A DNA stretch of 64,000 nt. Source: Caulobacter sp. UNC358MFTsu5.1 (GTDB taxonomy: Bacteria; Pseudomonadota; Alphaproteobacteria; Caulobacterales; Caulobacteraceae). The notes under the pieces are model-generated. The model saw only the letters and a program-made list of their open reading frames with translations, was not told where the DNA came from and searched no databases. The position numbers were made by a program, and so were the translations under genes. Each line of letters opens with the position of its first letter. The first letter of the stretch is position 1. The DNA lies in the NCBI RefSeq assembly GCF_000712075.1, contig NZ_JONW01000009.1, forward strand, positions 372,001 to 436,000, in the 5' to 3' direction. Positions 8,508 through 17,229 of this stretch are shown in pieces.

Positions 8508-11087
8508 ATGCGCAGAACGTTCGACCGTCGCCTGGCCAATCGCCTGCTTGGGGGCTCCACCGCCGCCGCGGCCCTGATGCTGCTGGCCGCCCCCGTCGCC
8601 GTGCACGCCCAGCAGCAGCGGACCACCTACAGCTTCGACATCCCCGCCCAGGACCTGAGCAGCGCCCTGCGCGCCTTTGGCCAGGCCTCCGGCCAGCAGC
8701 TGGCCTTCGACGAGGCCAGCGTGCGCGGCAAGCGCGCCCCGGCCCTAACCGGCGCCTACACCGCCGAGGCCGGCCTCAAGCGCCTGCTGAACGGCACCGG
8801 CCTCAGCGCCCAGCCCACCGCCAGCGGCGTCTACGCCATCCGCGCCAAGACCCTGCTGGTGGCCACCAGCGCCCAGACCCAGGGCCAGCCCGCCACAGCC
8901 GTCGAGCCCGAGCCCGAGACCCCCGCCCAGGTCGAGGAAGTGATCGTGGTCGGCACCCCGGGCGGCAAGGGGATCGACAAGCTGGCCGCCAGCTTCGCGG
9001 TCACCACCGTCAACGCCGACGACATCACCAAGGCCTCGCCCAAGAGCACCGCCGAGCTGCTGACCCTGGTCCCGGGCGTCTGGGTCGAGACCTCGGGCGG
9101 CGTCGCCGGCGCCAACGTCTTCGTGCGCGGCTTCCCCGCCACCGGCGACGCCGAGTTCCTGACCATCCAGTTGCAGGGCTCGCCGATCTATCCGCCCTCG
9201 ACCCTGTCGTTCCTGGAGAACAGCTCGATCTTCCGGGTCGACGAGACCATCTCGCGGATGGAAGCCCTGCGCGGCGGCCCAAACCCGATCTTCTCCAACG
9301 GCCAGCCCGGCCTGACCACGAACTTCCAGCTCAAGGAAGGCGGCGAGGAGACCCACGGCCTGATCAAGCTGTCGACCTCCGACTACGACCTGCGCCGCGT
9401 CGACGGCCTGATCAGCGGCAAGCTGGCCGACGACCTCTATTTCATGGTCGGCGGCTACGCGACCACCTCGCCCGGCGTGCGCGACACCCAGTTCGACAGC
9501 GAGGTCGGCCAGCAGTTCACGGTCAACATCACCAAGCGGATGGAACGCGGGAAGATCAATCTCTACGCCCGCTACACCGACGACCACGGCGCCTGGTACC
9601 TGCCGTTCGCGATCAACGTGCCGGGCGTCGACAAAGGGACCTACACCCAGATCGGCGAGGCCAGCCGCTTCCACACCCTGCAGATCAACGCCGCGGGCGC
9701 GACGCGCAACTTCGACCTGGCCGACGGCCGGGGCTTCAAGGGCTTCGTCGCCGGCGGCGGGTTCGAGCACGAGTTCGGCGACGGCTGGCAGGTGCGCGAC
9801 CGCTTCAGCCTGACCGACGGCGACGCCAACACCTACGGCCTGGTGGGCGACGGCGCGGCGATCACGGTCGCCTCGTTGAACACCGTGGTCCCCGGCGCGA
9901 TCAAGACCCGCGGCGGCGCCACCCTGGCCTCGACCGACTACGTGCAGAACTGGGGCGCCTGGATCGTCGAGAAGAAGATCAAGGCCGTGACCAACGACCT
10001 GTCGATCGCCAAGACCCTGGGGACCCACCAGCTGTCGGCCGGCTACTACGCCTCCAGCTTCAAGTCCGACGACTTCTGGACGCTGGGCAATGTCGAGCCG
10101 ATGCAGGTCAAGGCCAACGGCGAGTACCTGGCCGCCCCGGTCACCTGCGCCGACCTGGCCACGGCCGGCAGCACGTCCAGCTGCTTCAAGTTCGGCCTGA
10201 CCTCGGCCGGCGACGGGCGGGTGGACGCTCTCTACCTGGCCGACTCCTGGCAGGTGATCGATCCCCTGCGCATCGACCTGGGCGTCCGCCGCGAGCGCTT
10301 CCAGACCGACTACGTGGTCGACGACGGCCCCGGCTTCCCCGACGGCCTGGCCCTGCGCACCACCGACTACAGCAACAGCAAGACCAGCTACACGGTCGGG
10401 GTGAACTACGACATCAACGGCGTGTCGGGCGTGTTCGGCCGCTATTCGCGCGGTTACAAGTTCCCCAGCTTCGACAACTTCCGCGAAGGCCTGACCGACA
10501 CCCTGTCGGTCGACCAGTACGAGCTGGGCTACAAGCTGCGCAGCGGACCGTTCGAGCTCTACGCCACCGGCTTCGCCAACGAGTTCAAGGGCGCCAAGTT
10601 CGCCGACGTCGGCGGCATCCAGGAGAGCAACAGCAACAAGGCCCACGGCCTGGAGCTGGACGGCCGCTGGCGCTCGGACTTCGGCCTGTCCCTGGCCCTG
10701 AACGGCACCTTCCAGAAGACCGAGATCGTCAAGTCGTCGATCCCGGCCAACAAGGGCAACAGCGCCCAGCGCCAGCCCGACTGGATGATCCGCTTCACCC
10801 CCAGCTACGACGTGACCCTGGGCTCGGTGGAGTCGACCTTCTACGGCACGGTCAGCGCCGTGGACGACCGCTTCGCCGACAACGCCAACACCCAGGTGCT
10901 GAAGGGCTACACCAAGGTCGACCTGGGCGCGATCTTCGACGTCGCCGACTTCACCGTCCAGGTCTCGGCCGACAACCTCACCGACAGCCACGGCCTGACC
11001 GAGGGCGACCCGCGCTCGACCAGCGGCGCCAACGCCCGCCCGATCCTGGGCCGGTCGTTCAAGTTCAGCGTCGGCTACAACTTCTGA
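8508..11087 (+). CDS. TonB-dependent outer-membrane receptor with N-terminal STN signalling domain
   Basis: An 859-residue receptor. A signal peptide (cleaved near AVHAQQ, residue 36) is followed by a STN domain (about 45-115, FDIPAQDLSSALRAFGQASG), a TonB-box-like VEEVIVVG near 145, a plug domain (about 160-270, LLTLVPGVWVETSGG and VFVRGFP) and a long beta-barrel ending in Phe (FKFSVGYNF). The STN domain and the upstream sigma/FecR genes define a FecIRA-type trans-envelope signalling unit. A strong AAGGGAGG precedes the ATG. The ligand is unknown; the trehalase gene immediately downstream makes trehalose or a trehalose-containing molecule a candidate. Confidence 0.94.
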   Translation: MRRTFDRRLANRLLGGSTAAAALMLLAAPVAVHAQQQRTTYSFDIPAQDLSSALRAFGQASGQQLAFDEASVRGKRAPALTGAYTAEAGLKRLLNGTGLSAQPTASGVYAIRAKTLLVATSAQTQGQPATAVEPEPETPAQVEEVIVVGTPGGKGIDKLAASFAVTTVNADDITKASPKSTAELLTLVPGVWVETSGGVAGANVFVRGFPATGDAEFLTIQLQGSPIYPPSTLSFLENSSIFRVDETISRMEALRGGPNPIFSNGQPGLTTNFQLKEGGEETHGLIKLSTSDYDLRRVDGLISGKLADDLYFMVGGYATTSPGVRDTQFDSEVGQQFTVNITKRMERGKINLYARYTDDHGAWYLPFAINVPGVDKGTYTQIGEASRFHTLQINAAGATRNFDLADGRGFKGFVAGGGFEHEFGDGWQVRDRFSLTDGDANTYGLVGDGAAITVASLNTVVPGAIKTRGGATLASTDYVQNWGAWIVEKKIKAVTNDLSIAKTLGTHQLSAGYYASSFKSDDFWTLGNVEPMQVKANGEYLAAPVTCADLATAGSTSSCFKFGLTSAGDGRVDALYLADSWQVIDPLRIDLGVRRERFQTDYVVDDGPGFPDGLALRTTDYSNSKTSYTVGVNYDINGVSGVFGRYSRGYKFPSFDNFREGLTDTLSVDQYELGYKLRSGPFELYATGFANEFKGAKFADVGGIQESNSNKAHGLELDGRWRSDFGLSLALNGTFQKTEIVKSSIPANKGNSAQRQPDWMIRFTPSYDVTLGSVESTFYGTVSAVDDRFADNANTQVLKGYTKVDLGAIFDVADFTVQVSADNLTDSHGLTEGDPRSTSGANARPILGRSFKFSVGYNF

Positions 11088-11165
11088 CCGGTTCTCCCGA
11101 TCAGACCGCCGGAGCCGCCCCCAGTCGGCCCGGCGGAGGGAGCGCCTCCCCCGGCGGCTCCCGTT

Positions 11166-11205
11166 GGCGGATCGGGTCCCTCCCTCGGACCCGATCCGCG
11201 CTTTT
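11166..11205 (+). terminator. Rho-independent terminator after the TonB receptor gene
   Basis: A perfect 13-bp stem (GCGGATCGGGTCC at 11167-11179 with GGACCCGATCCGC at 11187-11199) with a 7-base loop, followed by GCTTTT. A second, larger stem (GGAGCCGCC at 11111 with GGCGGCTCC at 11153) lies just upstream. Trehalase expression therefore probably depends on read-through or its own promoter. Confidence 0.85.
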
Positions 11206-11246
11206 CCCGTTCTTGAGCTAGAGCTGTTCGCCTTCGGAGGAACGCC

Positions 11247-12827
11247 GTGAACCGTCGCCACGTCCTAGCCGCCTCCATCGCCTGGCTCGCCCTCGCCGCG
11301 CCCGCCTTCGCCCAGACGACGGCCGGCGAGATCGCCTCCCCCGCCGACACCTATGCCGAGCTGTTCCACCAGGTGCAGATGCGCAGGCTGTTCCCGGACG
11401 GGAAGACCTTCGTCGACGCCACGCCCAAACGTCCGCCCGACCGGATCCTGGCCGCCTACCGCGCCCACGCGGCCTTCACCGACGCCGAGCTGAAGCGGTT
11501 CGTGACCGCCAATTTCGTGGTGCCGCAAAGTCCGCCCGCGCCGCCGCCGTCCAAGGACCGCATCACCCTGAAGGCCCACATCGCCGCCCTGTGGCCGGTG
11601 CTGACCCGTCCGCCGGTCACGCCGGTCGACGGCGACAGCGCCCTGCCCCTGGAGAAGCCGTTCGTGGTGCCCGGCGGGCGCTTCCGCGAGATGTACTACT
11701 GGGACAGCTACTTCACGATGCTGGGCCTGGCCGCCGACGGCCGGCAGGACGCGGTCGAGAACATGGTCGACGACTTCGGCGGGCTGATCGACCGCTACGG
11801 CCACATCCCCAACGGCACGCGCACCTATTATCTCAGCCGCTCGCAGCCGCCGTTCTACTTCGCCATGGTGGGGCTCGCGGACAAGACCGACAAGGCGCGG
11901 TTCAAGCAGCGCCTGGACCTGATGCGCCGCGAGCACGCCTTTTGGATGGACGGCGAGAAGACCCTGGCGCCGGGCCAGGCGTATCGCCGCGTCGTGGCCC
12001 TGCCCGACGGCGCGATCCTCAACCGCTACGCCGACGACCGCACGACGCCGCGCGACGAGTCCTACCGAGAGGACGTGCTGACGGCGCGAGAGGTCACGAA
12101 CCGTCCGGCCGGCGACGTCTTCCGCGACCTGCGCTCGGGAGCCGAAAGCGGCTGGGACTTCAGCTCGCGCTGGATGGCCGACGGCAAGAACCTCAAGTCC
12201 ATCCAGACCACCGCGATCATCCCGGTCGACCTCAACGCCCTGCTGTTCGGTCTGGAGACGGCGATCGCCCAGGGCTGCGCCCATCTGACCGACGCCCCCT
12301 GCGTCGCCGAGTTCAGCGGCCGCGCCAAGGCCCGCCGGGCGGCGATGGACGCCTATCTCTGGGACGCCCCGCGCGGGCTCTATCTGGACTACCAGTGGCG
12401 CGAGCGGGCGCGGCTGGACCATCCCAGCGCGGCCACCCTCTATCCGCTGTTCGTCGGGGCCGCGAGCGCCGACCAGGCCAAGGCCGTGGCGGCGACCACC
12501 CGCGCCCTGCTGCTCGCGCCCGGCGGCCTGCGCACCACCACCGTCGCCACCGGCCAGCAGTGGGACACGCCCAACGGCTGGGCCCCGCTGCAATGGGCGG
12601 CGGTCTCGGGCCTGCGCCGCTACGGCGAGGACGACCTGGCCAAGACCATCGGCCAGCGCTGGCTGGCCACCGTGGCCCGCGAATACCAGGCCAGCGGCAA
12701 GATGCTGGAGAAGTACGACGTCGAGGAGGCCAAGGCCGGCGGCGGCGGCGAGTACCCGCTGCAGGACGGCTTCGGCTGGACCAACGGCGTGACCCGCGCC
12801 CTGCTCGACCTCTACGCCGCGCCGTGA
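11247..12827 (+). CDS. treA: Periplasmic trehalase (GH37)
   Basis: A 526-residue alpha,alpha-trehalase that splits trehalose into two glucoses. It carries a signal peptide (RRHVLAASIAWLALAAPAFAQ), so it acts in the periplasm. Both family signatures are present: PGGRFREMYYWDSY near residue 142 and QWDTPNGWAP near 435, plus the Gly-rich EAKAGGGGEY close to the C-terminus. The GTG start is preceded by GGAGG. It follows the sigma/FecR/TonB-receptor unit on the same strand, which suggests uptake and use of a trehalose-type sugar. Confidence 0.95.
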   Translation: MNRRHVLAASIAWLALAAPAFAQTTAGEIASPADTYAELFHQVQMRRLFPDGKTFVDATPKRPPDRILAAYRAHAAFTDAELKRFVTANFVVPQSPPAPPPSKDRITLKAHIAALWPVLTRPPVTPVDGDSALPLEKPFVVPGGRFREMYYWDSYFTMLGLAADGRQDAVENMVDDFGGLIDRYGHIPNGTRTYYLSRSQPPFYFAMVGLADKTDKARFKQRLDLMRREHAFWMDGEKTLAPGQAYRRVVALPDGAILNRYADDRTTPRDESYREDVLTAREVTNRPAGDVFRDLRSGAESGWDFSSRWMADGKNLKSIQTTAIIPVDLNALLFGLETAIAQGCAHLTDAPCVAEFSGRAKARRAAMDAYLWDAPRGLYLDYQWRERARLDHPSAATLYPLFVGAASADQAKAVAATTRALLLAPGGLRTTTVATGQQWDTPNGWAPLQWAAVSGLRRYGEDDLAKTIGQRWLATVAREYQASGKMLEKYDVEEAKAGGGGEYPLQDGFGWTNGVTRALLDLYAAP

Positions 12828-12894
12828 GAATCCCGATCGGAACCCGGCGCCCTTCGGCGACTCTGGCCTATCGCGTCACGCTCTAATGCAGGAG

Positions 12895-12971
12895 TGGCGC
12901 GCCCTGCTGGATTCGAACCAGCGACCGCTCGCTTAGAAGGCGAGTGCTCTATCCAGCTGAGCTAAGGGCGC
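12895..12971 (-). tRNA. tRNA-Arg (anticodon TCT)
   Basis: Read on the minus strand this is a 77-base cloverleaf with acceptor GCGCCCT paired to AGGGCGC, anticodon stem CTCGC/GCGAG with loop CTTCTAA, T-arm GGTTCGAATCC and an encoded 3' CCA. Anticodon TCT reads AGA codons. Confidence 0.96.
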
Positions 12972-13010
12972 GGATCCCTTGGGGAATCCGGGAAGCTTGG
13001 GGCGGAAAGC

Positions 13011-13316
13011 CTAGTGCGTCCAGGGTTGCTTGCGGCCGGCGGCGAAGTTGTCGGCGTAGGCCTTGATGATCCGCTTGGGCGTCTTGGGCTCGAACAGCTG
13101 GAACGAGATCTCGTGACGCTGGGCGTAGGCCACGGCCTCGTCGCGGGTCTCGAAGTTCAGGCGCACCTGGCCGTTCATGTCGCTCGACTGGGTCCAGCCC
13201 ATCAGCGGATCGGGACGTCTGGCCGAGGCCGGTTCGAACTCCAGAACCCAGTCCTTGGTCTTGGCCTTGCCGGACTGCATGGCGGTCTTGGCGGGGCGGT
13301 AGATGCGCGCGAGCAT
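13011..13316 (-). CDS. ETC complex I subunit (NDUFS4-like, 18 kDa accessory subunit)
   Basis: A 101-residue protein with the family signature: an N-terminal MLARIYRPAKTAMQSGKA, then WVLEFEP, the PLMGWTQSSD motif and VRLNFETRDEAVAYAQRH. It corresponds to the alphaproteobacterial homologue of the mitochondrial NDUFS4 accessory subunit of NADH dehydrogenase. The start at 13316 has GGAGAGG upstream; extension beyond it would run through tRNA-Pro. The order csp / DUF192 / this gene next to tRNA-Pro is common in alphaproteobacteria. Confidence 0.88.
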   Translation of the reverse strand: MLARIYRPAKTAMQSGKAKTKDWVLEFEPASARRPDPLMGWTQSSDMNGQVRLNFETRDEAVAYAQRHEISFQLFEPKTPKRIIKAYADNFAAGRKQPWTH

Positions 13317-13362
13317 GAGGGCCTCTCCAGGTCGATCGTCACCCCTCGGAAGGGGGTCTAGG

Positions 13363-13439
<77 letters not shown>

Positions 13440-13510
13440 AAACACCGAGCGGCTGCTCTACAGGGCTTCGCCGCCGGGGGCAAACGGAACGCCGGACGTC
13501 CTGAAAGAAA

Positions 13511-14038
13511 TCAGCCTTTCGGGAAGATTTTGTTGAGCACCCGGTCGCCGGGCAGGATGCCCAGCTGGGCGGCGCGGCCGCCGGGGATCTCGAGCACGCC
13601 CCGGATCACGCCGCCGGAGGGGATCGGCGTCTCGTCGTGCGGCACCGCGTTGCGGGCGATCGACAGCACCCGGCCGTCGGGCGCGATATAGATGATGTCC
13701 AGCGGGATCAGGGTGTTCTTCATCCAGAACGCCGCCCGCTGGGGCGGGTTGTACGGGAACAGCATGCCGCGGTCGGGGGCCAGCGACTTGCGGAACATCA
13801 GGCCCCGCTCCTGCTCGGCCTTGGTCACGGCCAGTTCGACGGTGAACCTGGCCCGTCCCCGGCTGGTCAGGATCTCGACCGTGTCGAGCTTGGCCGAGGG
13901 CTTGGCGGCGGCCGGCGCCGGCTTGGGCTTGGCCTGCCACGCCTGGGCGGGCGCGGCGATCGACAGGCTGGAGAACAGGGCCAGGACGACCAGCGCCAGG
14001 GCGCGTCGTCCGATCGTCGTCATCCCGATCGTCCTCAT
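13511..14038 (-). CDS. DUF192 family secreted protein
   Basis: About 175 residues: a signal peptide (ALALVVLALFSSLSIAAPAQA), an Ala/Pro/Lys-rich linker, then a DUF192 domain (about residues 60-170) with ERGLMFRKSLAPDRGMLF, FWMKNTLIPLDIIYI and GVLEIPGG. The exact start is unclear (ATG at 14038 or the ATG five codons later, which has GAGG in place). The domain's function is unknown; the protein should lie in the periplasm. It sits between the ETC subunit and the cold-shock gene on the same strand. Confidence 0.85.
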   Translation of the reverse strand: MRTIGMTTIGRRALALVVLALFSSLSIAAPAQAWQAKPKPAPAAAKPSAKLDTVEILTSRGRARFTVELAVTKAEQERGLMFRKSLAPDRGMLFPYNPPQRAAFWMKNTLIPLDIIYIAPDGRVLSIARNAVPHDETPIPSGGVIRGVLEIPGGRAAQLGILPGDRVLNKIFPKG

Positions 14039-14131
14039 GAATGTCACACGCGCCTCATCATCCTCGCCGCGTCCCGCGGCGCGGCGATCCTACGACGTCA
14101 CGCCGCCATGGCGAAAGCCGGTCCTTGGAGG

Positions 14132-14731
14132 TCAGTCCTCGCCGGCGGTGATCTCGGCCACCACCAGGCCCTTAGGGCCTTCCGCGAAACGCACCATGAC
14201 GTCGTCGCCCGGCTGGAGGTCCTCCAGGCCGCCGCGACGCAGGGTCTCGATATGCACGAAGATGTCGCCCGGCTGGCCGTCGCGGACGACGAAGCCGTAG
14301 CCCTTGGTGCGGTTGAACCACTTGACCTTGGCGCGCTCGGCCGGCCCGACGGGCTCCAGCATCTGGCGGCCGCTGTCGACGCCCGAACGGAAGTGGTCGC
14401 GGCGCATGCCCACGCCTTCGCCGAACGACCGCTTGGGCCGCTCCAGGGGCGCCGGCGCGGCGCTCTCGTCCAGGTCCACCACCTCGGACACCTGCCAGCC
14501 CTTGGGACGCTTGACCACGTCGCAGACGATGATCGCGCCCTCCAGCGCCGTTTCCCGGCCGCAGCTGCGCAGAGACGTGACGTGCAGCAGCACGTCCTTC
14601 AGGCCGGTCTGACCCGGATCGTCGGGGACGATGAACCCGTACCCCTTTCCCGTGTCGAACCACTTCACGCGACCGCTGATACGCACGAATTCCTCATGCG
14701 ATCCCGAGTCCTCGAAATCGAAACCAGACAT
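14132..14731 (-). CDS. Cold-shock protein with two CSD domains
   Basis: A 199-residue protein with two cold-shock (OB-fold) domains joined by a charged linker: the first at about residues 16-90 ([18 protein letters not shown]), the second at about 128-195 ([27 protein letters not shown]). The RNP1-type KGYGF(I/V) motif is intact in both. Two-domain Csp proteins are typical of Caulobacter (CspC and CspD). The start at 14731 has AGGGGCGG upstream; longer reading frames lack a domain or binding site. It probably binds single-stranded RNA or DNA in stationary phase or stress. Confidence 0.92.
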   Translation of the reverse strand: MSGFDFEDSGSHEEFVRISGRVKWFDTGKGYGFIVPDDPGQTGLKDVLLHVTSLRSCGRETALEGAIIVCDVVKRPKGWQVSEVVDLDESAAPAPLERPKRSFGEGVGMRRDHFRSGVDSGRQMLEPVGPAERAKVKWFNRTKGYGFVVRDGQPGDIFVHIETLRRGGLEDLQPGDDVMVRFAEGPKGLVVAEITAGED

Positions 14732-14788
14732 TCCGCCCCTCTGGCTCGCCCAGACAGCCCAGGGGGCGAGCACCACAGAATAACACTG

Positions 14789-14800
14789 TTCTCGCGAGAA
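14789..14800. promoter_or_regulatory. 12-bp perfect palindrome upstream of the cold-shock gene
   Basis: TTCTCGCGAGAA lies 58 bp upstream of the cold-shock start, in the leader or promoter region of that gene. It could be an operator. No regulator is identified. Confidence 0.35.
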
Positions 14801-14904
14801 GAGAGCCGTCAATAACCAATTGACGTGAAAAGGCGATCGCGAGGCGTACGCGACATTTCGTCGCAGCGCCTAGACCGACATAAACCTGAAATGTCCGTGG
14901 TGGG

Positions 14905-14979
14905 TGGCAGTCCCTAGGGGAGTCGAACCCCTCTCTCCAGAATGAAAATCTGGCGTCCTAACCGATAGACGAAGGGACC
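14905..14979 (-). tRNA. tRNA-Glu (anticodon TTC), copy 1
   Basis: Minus-strand 75-base cloverleaf: acceptor GGTCCCT/AGGGACT, anticodon stem CCAGA/TCTGG with loop TTTTCAT, T-arm with GGTTCGACTCC and encoded CCA. Identical to the second copy 53 bases away. Confidence 0.96.
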
Positions 14980-15032
14980 ACGGCGCCTGCATTAGGCGGG
15001 TATTCGCATGTAAAGTCTAAGTAGCTTCGCGG

Positions 15033-15107
15033 TGGCAGTCCCTAGGGGAGTCGAACCCCTCTCTCCAGAATGAAAATCTGGCGTCCTAACCGATAGACGA
15101 AGGGACC
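15033..15107 (-). tRNA. tRNA-Glu (anticodon TTC), copy 2
   Basis: Same 75 bases as copy 1, on the same strand. It lies downstream of recJ and upstream of copy 1, so the two may be made from one transcript. Confidence 0.96.
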
Positions 15108-15176
15108 GCGTGGCCGCGAAGAGCAGGCGATATACAAAGCTTCCCCCCGGGGCGCAAGCGACGAAGAGCAGTTTTT

Positions 15177-16991
15177 TCAGGTCACGCGCATGCGGGGGTC
15201 GGCGACGTCCTCGATCTCCAGCTGGACGCCTTCCCGGCCCATATAATCGTCCGGTTTCAGACGGCCCACGACGTGCAGGGCTCCCCCGCCGGCCAGCAGG
15301 CGCTCGCCCAGCGGGGTCTCGGCCGACCGCCAGGAGATGGCCTTGATTCGGTCGCCCGACGGCCCGACCAGATCGACCCGCACGTGGCCGCCCTTCATCG
15401 CCATCATCCGTTCGGGCCGGACTCCGGCCAGGGCGAACATCGGCTCGGGATTGCCCGGACCGAACGGCGCCAACTGCTGGAACTCGCTCCACAGGGCGCG
15501 GTTGGCGGCCCGGGGCTGGACCAGGGCGTCGATCTCGACCGCCTCGACGCCGACGGCTTCCATCTCGCCGGCCAGGCGCTCCTCCAGGAAGGCGCGGAAC
15601 TCGGGAATCGAATCGGGACGGATCGACAGGCCCGCCGCCATGGCGTGGCCGCCGCCGGCCATCAGCAGGCCCGCCTCGAAGGCCGCCTGGATCGCCGCGC
15701 CTAGGTTGACGCCCGGCTGCGAGCGGCCGGACCCCTTTCCGACATTGGCGGCGCGGTCGACGCCGATCACCACCACGGGCTTGCGATAGCGCTCGCGCAG
15801 GCGGCCGGCGACGATGCCGATCACGCCGGGGTGCCACCCCTCCCCCGCCACGACGATCACCGGGGCGTCGGGATTGAAGTTGCTGCCGCGCTCCAGCACG
15901 GCCGCGGCCTCTTCCACCACGGCGGCCTCGACGGCCTTGCGCTCGGTGTTCAGGCCGTCCAGCTCCTCGGCCAGGGCCTGGGCCTCCAGCGGGTCGTCCG
16001 TGGACAGCAGGCGCGCGCCCAGGTCCGAGCGGCCGATCCGTCCGCCGGCGTTGATGCGCGGCCCCAGGATGAAGCCGGCATGGAACACCGAGGCGGGGCC
16101 CGAGCCCTTGCCCACCTGGAACAGGGCCTTGAGGCCCGGATTGCCCCAGCTGGACATGGTGCGCAGGCCCAGGGTGGTCAGGGCCCGGTTGAAGCCGACC
16201 AGCTGGGTGACGTCGCAGACCTCGCCCATGGCCACCAGGTCCAGCCACTGGCGCAGGTCCGGCTGGGGCCGTTCCTCGGTGAACAGGCCGCGCTTGCGGG
16301 CCTCGCGGTTCAGGGCGGCCAGCAGCACGAAGGTCACGCCGGCGGCGGCCAGAACCCCCTGCCCGCTCTGGCAGCCCGGGCGGTTGGGATTGACTACGGC
16401 GGCGGCGGCCGGCGGGTCTTCGCGCATCAGGTGGTGGTCGATCACCACCACTTCGAGGCCGATGGTCGCGGCGCTGGCGATGGCGTCGTAGGCGGCCGCG
16501 CCGCAATCCAGGGTGACGACCAGCTCGGCCCCGCCGTCGCGGATGGTCTTGAAGGCCGCCGGACTGGGGCCATAGCCCTCGGTCAGGCGGTCGGGAATGT
16601 AGATGGGCAGCTCGACGCCCATGTAGCGGAACCAGCGCACCAGCTGGGCGGCGCTGGTGGCGCCGTCGACGTCGTAGTCGGCGAACACCATGGTCGGCCG
16701 GCCGCTTTCCAGGGCGTCGATCAGGATCTCGGCGGCCCGGTCCATGTCGGTGAAGCTGGACGGGTCGGGGAACAGCGCCTTCAGGGTGGGCCGCAGATAG
16801 TGCTCGGCCGCGTCGACGCCCACGCCGCGCGAGGCCAGGGCCCGAGCCAGGGGCTCGGACAGGCCGTGCATCTGCTGGTGGCTGCGGGCTACGCCTGCGT
16901 CGCCCGGCCGCTCGCGCCAGGCCCGACCGCTGATCGACCGCTCGACGCCGAGGAAGTGGCGGGCGTCGAGCGGGACGTGTCCGTCGGCCAT
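15177..16991 (-). CDS. recJ: Single-stranded-DNA-specific exonuclease RecJ
   Basis: A 604-residue 5'-3' ssDNA exonuclease of the DHH superfamily, used in recombination and mismatch repair. The metal-binding motifs are visible: VFADYDVDGATS near residue 102, VVTLDCG near 158, VVVIDHHLM near 179, and the C-terminal DHHA1 signature GGGHAMAAG near 442. It lies on the minus strand downstream of fbp and upstream of the tRNA-Glu pair; hom-glpX-recJ is a common alphaproteobacterial order. Confidence 0.96.
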   Translation of the reverse strand: MADGHVPLDARHFLGVERSISGRAWRERPGDAGVARSHQQMHGLSEPLARALASRGVGVDAAEHYLRPTLKALFPDPSSFTDMDRAAEILIDALESGRPTMVFADYDVDGATSAAQLVRWFRYMGVELPIYIPDRLTEGYGPSPAAFKTIRDGGAELVVTLDCGAAAYDAIASAATIGLEVVVIDHHLMREDPPAAAAVVNPNRPGCQSGQGVLAAAGVTFVLLAALNREARKRGLFTEERPQPDLRQWLDLVAMGEVCDVTQLVGFNRALTTLGLRTMSSWGNPGLKALFQVGKGSGPASVFHAGFILGPRINAGGRIGRSDLGARLLSTDDPLEAQALAEELDGLNTERKAVEAAVVEEAAAVLERGSNFNPDAPVIVVAGEGWHPGVIGIVAGRLRERYRKPVVVIGVDRAANVGKGSGRSQPGVNLGAAIQAAFEAGLLMAGGGHAMAAGLSIRPDSIPEFRAFLEERLAGEMEAVGVEAVEIDALVQPRAANRALWSEFQQLAPFGPGNPEPMFALAGVRPERMMAMKGGHVRVDLVGPSGDRIKAISWRSAETPLGERLLAGGGALHVVGRLKPDDYMGREGVQLEIEDVADPRMRVT

Positions 16992-17143
16992 GGCTCAGCC
17001 CTCCCGTGCGGGAAGACGGCCGGCGATGCTGAGCTTGGCTGTCGTGGTCATCTCCCGAGCCTACGCGCTTCGGCGGATTCGCTCCACGGACGGGGCGATG
17101 CTGGGAAGATAGGTCGCGGATGCGTCAGAAACGGACGCAGACC

Positions 17144-17221
17144 GGGGACATGCCCTTGGGCGTCTCCCCATCAACATCCACCGCGCCAAGACTTGGGGAC
17201 ACGCCGCTAGGGCATGTCCCC
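17144..17221. repeat. Imperfect long inverted repeat between recJ and fbp
   Basis: A 27-base arm at 17144-17170 (beginning GGGGACATGCCCT, ending TCTCCCCA) is matched by an inverted arm at 17194-17221 (TGGGGACACGCC ... AGGGCATGTCCCC), with mismatches only in the middle. The loop is 23 bases. It looks like a dispersed intergenic hairpin element. It has no T-run, so it is not a standard terminator, though it follows the fbp stop on the minus strand. Confidence 0.7.
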
Positions 17222-17229
17222 GATCCGGA

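Noticed and set aside
8745..11261. An 838-codon antisense frame under the TonB receptor
   Set aside because: Repetitive Val/Gly/Gln composition without motifs; shadow of the receptor.
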